Assembly (NCBI GenBank): GCA_050247895.1
Contig: JBFWTJ010000154.1
Span: 1 to 9,227, forward strand
Reading direction: 5' to 3'
Source of the DNA: CAVPEW01 sp050247895
GTDB taxonomy: Bacteria > Actinomycetota > Acidimicrobiia > Acidimicrobiales > VFJN01
DNA length: 9,227 nt
Of the stretch, positions 6,960 through 9,227 are shown piece by piece. Under the pieces are notes generated by a model. That model ran no database searches, was not told where the DNA came from, and saw nothing but the letters and a program-made list of their open reading frames with translations. The stretch's first letter is position 1, and each line of letters opens with the position of its first letter. Position numbers and translations under genes: made by a program.

Positions 6960-7963
6960 GGTCCCTCCCGCTGGTGCCCGGTCTGAGCACCTCGATCGGC
7001 AGCCTCCCCCACCGCGACCCCCGGGCCGCGGTGGACCTCGTCATGGCCCGCCAGCCCCGCCTGCCCGCCGCCCCGTCGCTGCCCCAGCGCTCGGGCGTCG
7101 AGGCCATGGTGGCCCAGGCGGCCTGGGGGATCGCCGGGGTCGAGGTCCTCGACGACGGGTCGCTGCTCATCGACGAGGCCGGGATCGACCCGGGCCGGGC
7201 GATCGAGGGCGTCGACGTGGACGGGCCGCCCTACGAGGGCCTGCGGGCCTTCCTGGACGTCGTGGCCGGTCGGACCGAGCCGGTGAAGCTCCAGCTCACC
7301 GGACCGCTCACGCTGGGCCTCGCCCTGTTCAACGCCGGCGTGGCGCCCGACCGGGCCTTCGCCGTGGCCGGGCCGGCGGTGAGGGCCCGGGCCCGGGCCC
7401 TGGTCGCCAGGGCCCGCCGTGCCCTGCCCACGGCGCCGCTGGTCGTGTTCCTCGACGAGCCCGGTCTCACCGCGGCGATGCAGCCGGGGTTCCCCCTCGG
7501 CGTCGGCGCGGCCATCGACCTGGTGTCGGGCGCGCTGGCCGTGCTCGAACCCCACGCCACCACGGGCCTGCACTGCTGCGGGCCGGCCGACTGGAAGGTC
7601 GTGCTCGACGCCGGGCCCGAGGTGCTCTCCCTGCCCGTGGGCATCGGCGCCGTCGACCACCCCATGGCCCTGGCCGTGCACCTGGAGCGGGGCGGGTGGA
7701 TCGCCTGGGGGGCGGTGCCGACCGACCGTCCGCTGGGGCCCCGGCCCGAGCCGCTGTGGCGGCAGCTCTCCGACGAGTGGTGCGCCCTGGTCGCCGGTGG
7801 TTGCGACCCCACCCTGCTGCGGCGCCAGGCGCTGGTCACCCCGGCCTGCGGGCTCGGCCTGCACGGCCCGGCCCAGGCCGACCTCGTCCTCTCGCTCACG
7901 ACCGAGATCGCCCGGCTGATCGAGACCCAGGTCCTGGGCACCCGGCTGACCGTCGGCGCCTGA
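6956..7963 (+). CDS. Core MetE-like protein (cobalamin-independent methionine synthase C-terminal domain family)
   Basis: This is a 335-residue protein that corresponds only to the C-terminal catalytic barrel of MetE, which is about 750 residues in full form. GTG 6956 was chosen because the conserved STSIGSLPHRDPR (11-23) follows closely; GTG 6974 is an alternative. Family landmarks are KLQLTGPLTLGL (111-122), VVFLDEPG (163-170), the HxC zinc pair in GLHCCGP (H206, C208) and the final zinc cysteine in TPACGLG (C298). The glutamate zinc ligand of MetE appears replaced by proline (P227). Short MetE relatives are found beside ligA in mycobacteria (Rv3015c, from memory). Such proteins lack the N-terminal folate-binding half, and some core-MetE proteins use methylcobalamin instead. 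Methyl transfer to homocysteine is possible but unproven. The upstream mini-ORF may couple its translation. Confidence 0.85.
   Translation: MRSLPLVPGLSTSIGSLPHRDPRAAVDLVMARQPRLPAAPSLPQRSGVEAMVAQAAWGIAGVEVLDDGSLLIDEAGIDPGRAIEGVDVDGPPYEGLRAFLDVVAGRTEPVKLQLTGPLTLGLALFNAGVAPDRAFAVAGPAVRARARALVARARRALPTAPLVVFLDEPGLTAAMQPGFPLGVGAAIDLVSGALAVLEPHATTGLHCCGPADWKVVLDAGPEVLSLPVGIGAVDHPMALAVHLERGGWIAWGAVPTDRPLGPRPEPLWRQLSDEWCALVAGGCDPTLLRRQALVTPACGLGLHGPAQADLVLSLTTEIARLIETQVLGTRLTVGA
7382..7401. repeat. Perfect 20-bp palindrome inside the MetE-like gene
   Basis: AGGGCCCGGGCCCGGGCCCT equals its own reverse complement. It encodes part of VRARARAL, in which alternating CGG and GCC codons create GGCCC/GGGCC symmetry, so composition and a repeated Arg-Ala helix explain it well enough. 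Confidence 0.6.
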
Positions 7964-7978
7964 ACCTCCCGGTCGGCC

Positions 7979-7999
7979 CGGGTCGGTACGATCCGGCCG
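7979..7999 (+). promoter_or_regulatory. Probable leaderless promoter of ligA
   Basis: CGGGTCGGTAC (7979-7989) overlaps TACGAT (7987-7992), a good TAnnnT -10 element. Seven bases separate it from ATG 8000, so transcription would begin at or next to the start codon. No Shine-Dalgarno sequence precedes the ATG, in line with leaderless translation. The 11-base string is identical to the one upstream of the RDD gene (2963-2973). Confidence 0.5.
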
Positions 8000-9227
8000 A
8001 TGGCAACCAGGCCCGCAGCACCCGGCGGGGGCGACGCCGGGGCCGGTGCGCTGGCCGCGGCCCGGCGGCGCCACGACGAGGTGACCCGGATCGTGCGCGA
8101 CGCCCGGTACCGGTACGACGTCCTGTCCGACCTGGCCAGGTCCGCCGCCGAGTTCGACGCCCTGATGCGAGAGCTGGAGGACCTCGAGGCCGAGTTCCCG
8201 TCGCTGCGCACGCCCGACTCGCCGACCCAGCAGGTCGGCGCCCCGCTCGACGAGGCCTTTCCGCCCTTCACGCACCTCGAGCCGATGATGTCGCTCGACA
8301 ACGTGTTCGACGAGGACGACCTGCGGGCCTGGGCCGACCGGGTCCGGCGGGGCCTCCCCGAGGGGACGGTGGTCCGCTGGGCGTGCGAGCCGAAGATCGA
8401 CGGCACGGCCATCAACTGCGTCTACCGGCACGGGGTGCTGGCCGTGGGCGCGACCCGGGGCACCGGGGTCGTGGGCGAGACGGTGACGGCCCAGCTCCTG
8501 ACCCTCGACGACGTGCCCTATCGCCTGGCCGACGACGACCCGCCCGCGGTGATCGAGGTGCGGGGCGAGGTCTACTACCCCGTCGTGGCGTTCGACCGCA
8601 TGAACGAGGCCCGCATCGAGCGGGGCGAGCCGGCCTTCATGAACCCGCGCAACGCGGCGTCGGGCGCCCTGCGCCAGAAGGATCCGGCCAAGGTGGCCGA
8701 GCGCCCGCTGGCCATGTGGATCCACGGCGTCGGCCACGTCGAGGGCCGGTCCTTCGCCAGCTACTCGGAGGTGCTGGCCTGGGCCCGCACCGCGGGGCTG
8801 CCCGTGCCCGAGCAGTCGACGGTGGTCGACGGCGTCGACGACGTGGTGGCCCTGGTGCGCGAGTTCACCGCCCGCCGCCACGAGTTCGGCTTCGAGGTCG
8901 ACGGCGTGGTGGTCAAGGTCGACGACATGGGCCAGCGCCAGGTGCTCGGCCACACGGCCAAGGCGCCCCGCTGGGCCATCGCCTACAAGATGCCGCCGAT
9001 CGAGCAGCAGACGGTGCTGCGCGACATCCAGGTCAACGTGGGCCGCACCGGCAAGGCGACGCCGTTCGCGGTGCTCGAGCCGGTGGCGGTGGCCGGGGTG
9101 ACGATCACCAACGCCACGCTGCACAACGAGGTCCAGGTCCACGCCAAAGACGTCAGGGTCGGCGACACGGTGATCGTGCGCCGGGCCGGTGACGTGATCC
9201 CCGAGGTCGTCGGCTCGGTCGCCGAGG
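8000..9227 (+). CDS. ligA: NAD+-dependent DNA ligase LigA, N-terminal 409 residues (3' end outside window)
   Basis: LigA seals nicks in DNA using NAD+ to form an enzyme-AMP intermediate. ATG 8000 is the natural start, with a leaderless-type promoter before it. Visible domains are Ia (about 20-75, with FDALMRELEDLE), the nucleotidyltransferase domain (about 75-330) and most of the OB fold (about 331-409). Catalytic features kept are the AMP lysine K132 in CEPKIDG with D134, E190 in EVRGE, R217 and R225 in NPRNAASGALRQKD, and D301 and K306 in DGVVVKV. NVGRTGKATPFA and RRAGDVIPEVV mark the OB fold. Unusual residues are D40, A49 and F52 in domain Ia, and T155 and T161 where ATRGDG...GED is expected. 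The zinc finger, HhH and BRCT domains lie beyond the window. It sits at the usual actinobacterial ligA position. Confidence 0.96.
   Translation, partial: MATRPAAPGGGDAGAGALAAARRRHDEVTRIVRDARYRYDVLSDLARSAAEFDALMRELEDLEAEFPSLRTPDSPTQQVGAPLDEAFPPFTHLEPMMSLDNVFDEDDLRAWADRVRRGLPEGTVVRWACEPKIDGTAINCVYRHGVLAVGATRGTGVVGETVTAQLLTLDDVPYRLADDDPPAVIEVRGEVYYPVVAFDRMNEARIERGEPAFMNPRNAASGALRQKDPAKVAERPLAMWIHGVGHVEGRSFASYSEVLAWARTAGLPVPEQSTVVDGVDDVVALVREFTARRHEFGFEVDGVVVKVDDMGQRQVLGHTAKAPRWAIAYKMPPIEQQTVLRDIQVNVGRTGKATPFAVLEPVAVAGVTITNATLHNEVQVHAKDVRVGDTVIVRRAGDVIPEVVGSVAE

Noticed and set aside
6918..6976. Frameshift that would fuse the 13-codon mini-ORF to the MetE-like protein
   Set aside because: Not favoured, because STSIGSLPH sits close to the N-terminus in the short MetE relatives I recall and GTG 6956 already gives that. 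It remains the main alternative to a leader peptide.
6887..9142. 751-codon minus-strand open frame opposite the MetE-like gene and ligA
   Set aside because: Both plus-strand genes have clear catalytic motifs. The antisense frame has none and is explained by scarce stop codons at this GC content.

Overview
The window is very GC-rich, gene-dense bacterial chromosome. About half of its genes start at GTG or TTG, junctions are tight, and several promoters look leaderless. The gene order fits a high-GC member of Actinomycetota. The order cysteine desulfurase, mnmA, core MetE-like protein, ligA matches the Mycobacterium tuberculosis order Rv3025c, Rv3024c, Rv3015c, Rv3014c (recalled, not searched). 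An Acidimicrobiia-like lineage is plausible, but the sequence alone does not prove it. No mobile element, CRISPR array, rRNA or tRNA was seen.

Left half (1-3763): a MoxR-type AAA+ ATPase (3' part only) and a DUF58 membrane protein run rightward. A SpoIIM-family membrane protein converges on them on the minus strand. An RDD-family membrane protein diverges from SpoIIM. This foursome is a recurrent actinobacterial membrane cluster. MoxR ATPases usually act as chaperones on VWA-like partners such as DUF58 proteins, and the SpoIIM and RDD proteins probably form the associated membrane part. No sporulation role is implied.

Middle (3760-5954): the RDD gene overlaps a PLP cysteine desulfurase by 4 nt, and that gene overlaps mnmA by 1 nt. 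The desulfurase should supply persulfide sulfur to MnmA for 2-thiouridine at the tRNA wobble position.

Right (5980-9227): a minus-strand multi-pass membrane protein of unknown function sits between mnmA and a divergently transcribed core MetE-like protein. ligA, the NAD+-dependent DNA ligase, follows and runs off the right edge.

The most notable observations are: substitutions in the NMN-recognition subdomain and in the ATRGDG motif of LigA; a 13-codon leader ORF with a strong Shine-Dalgarno sequence that overlaps the MetE-like start; loss of the expected zinc-ligand glutamate in that MetE-like protein; an 11-base promoter motif shared by the RDD gene and ligA; a palindromic, possibly bidirectional promoter between SpoIIM and RDD; and GC-only hairpins at both convergent gene ends. 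I did not find a clearly new multi-gene system.
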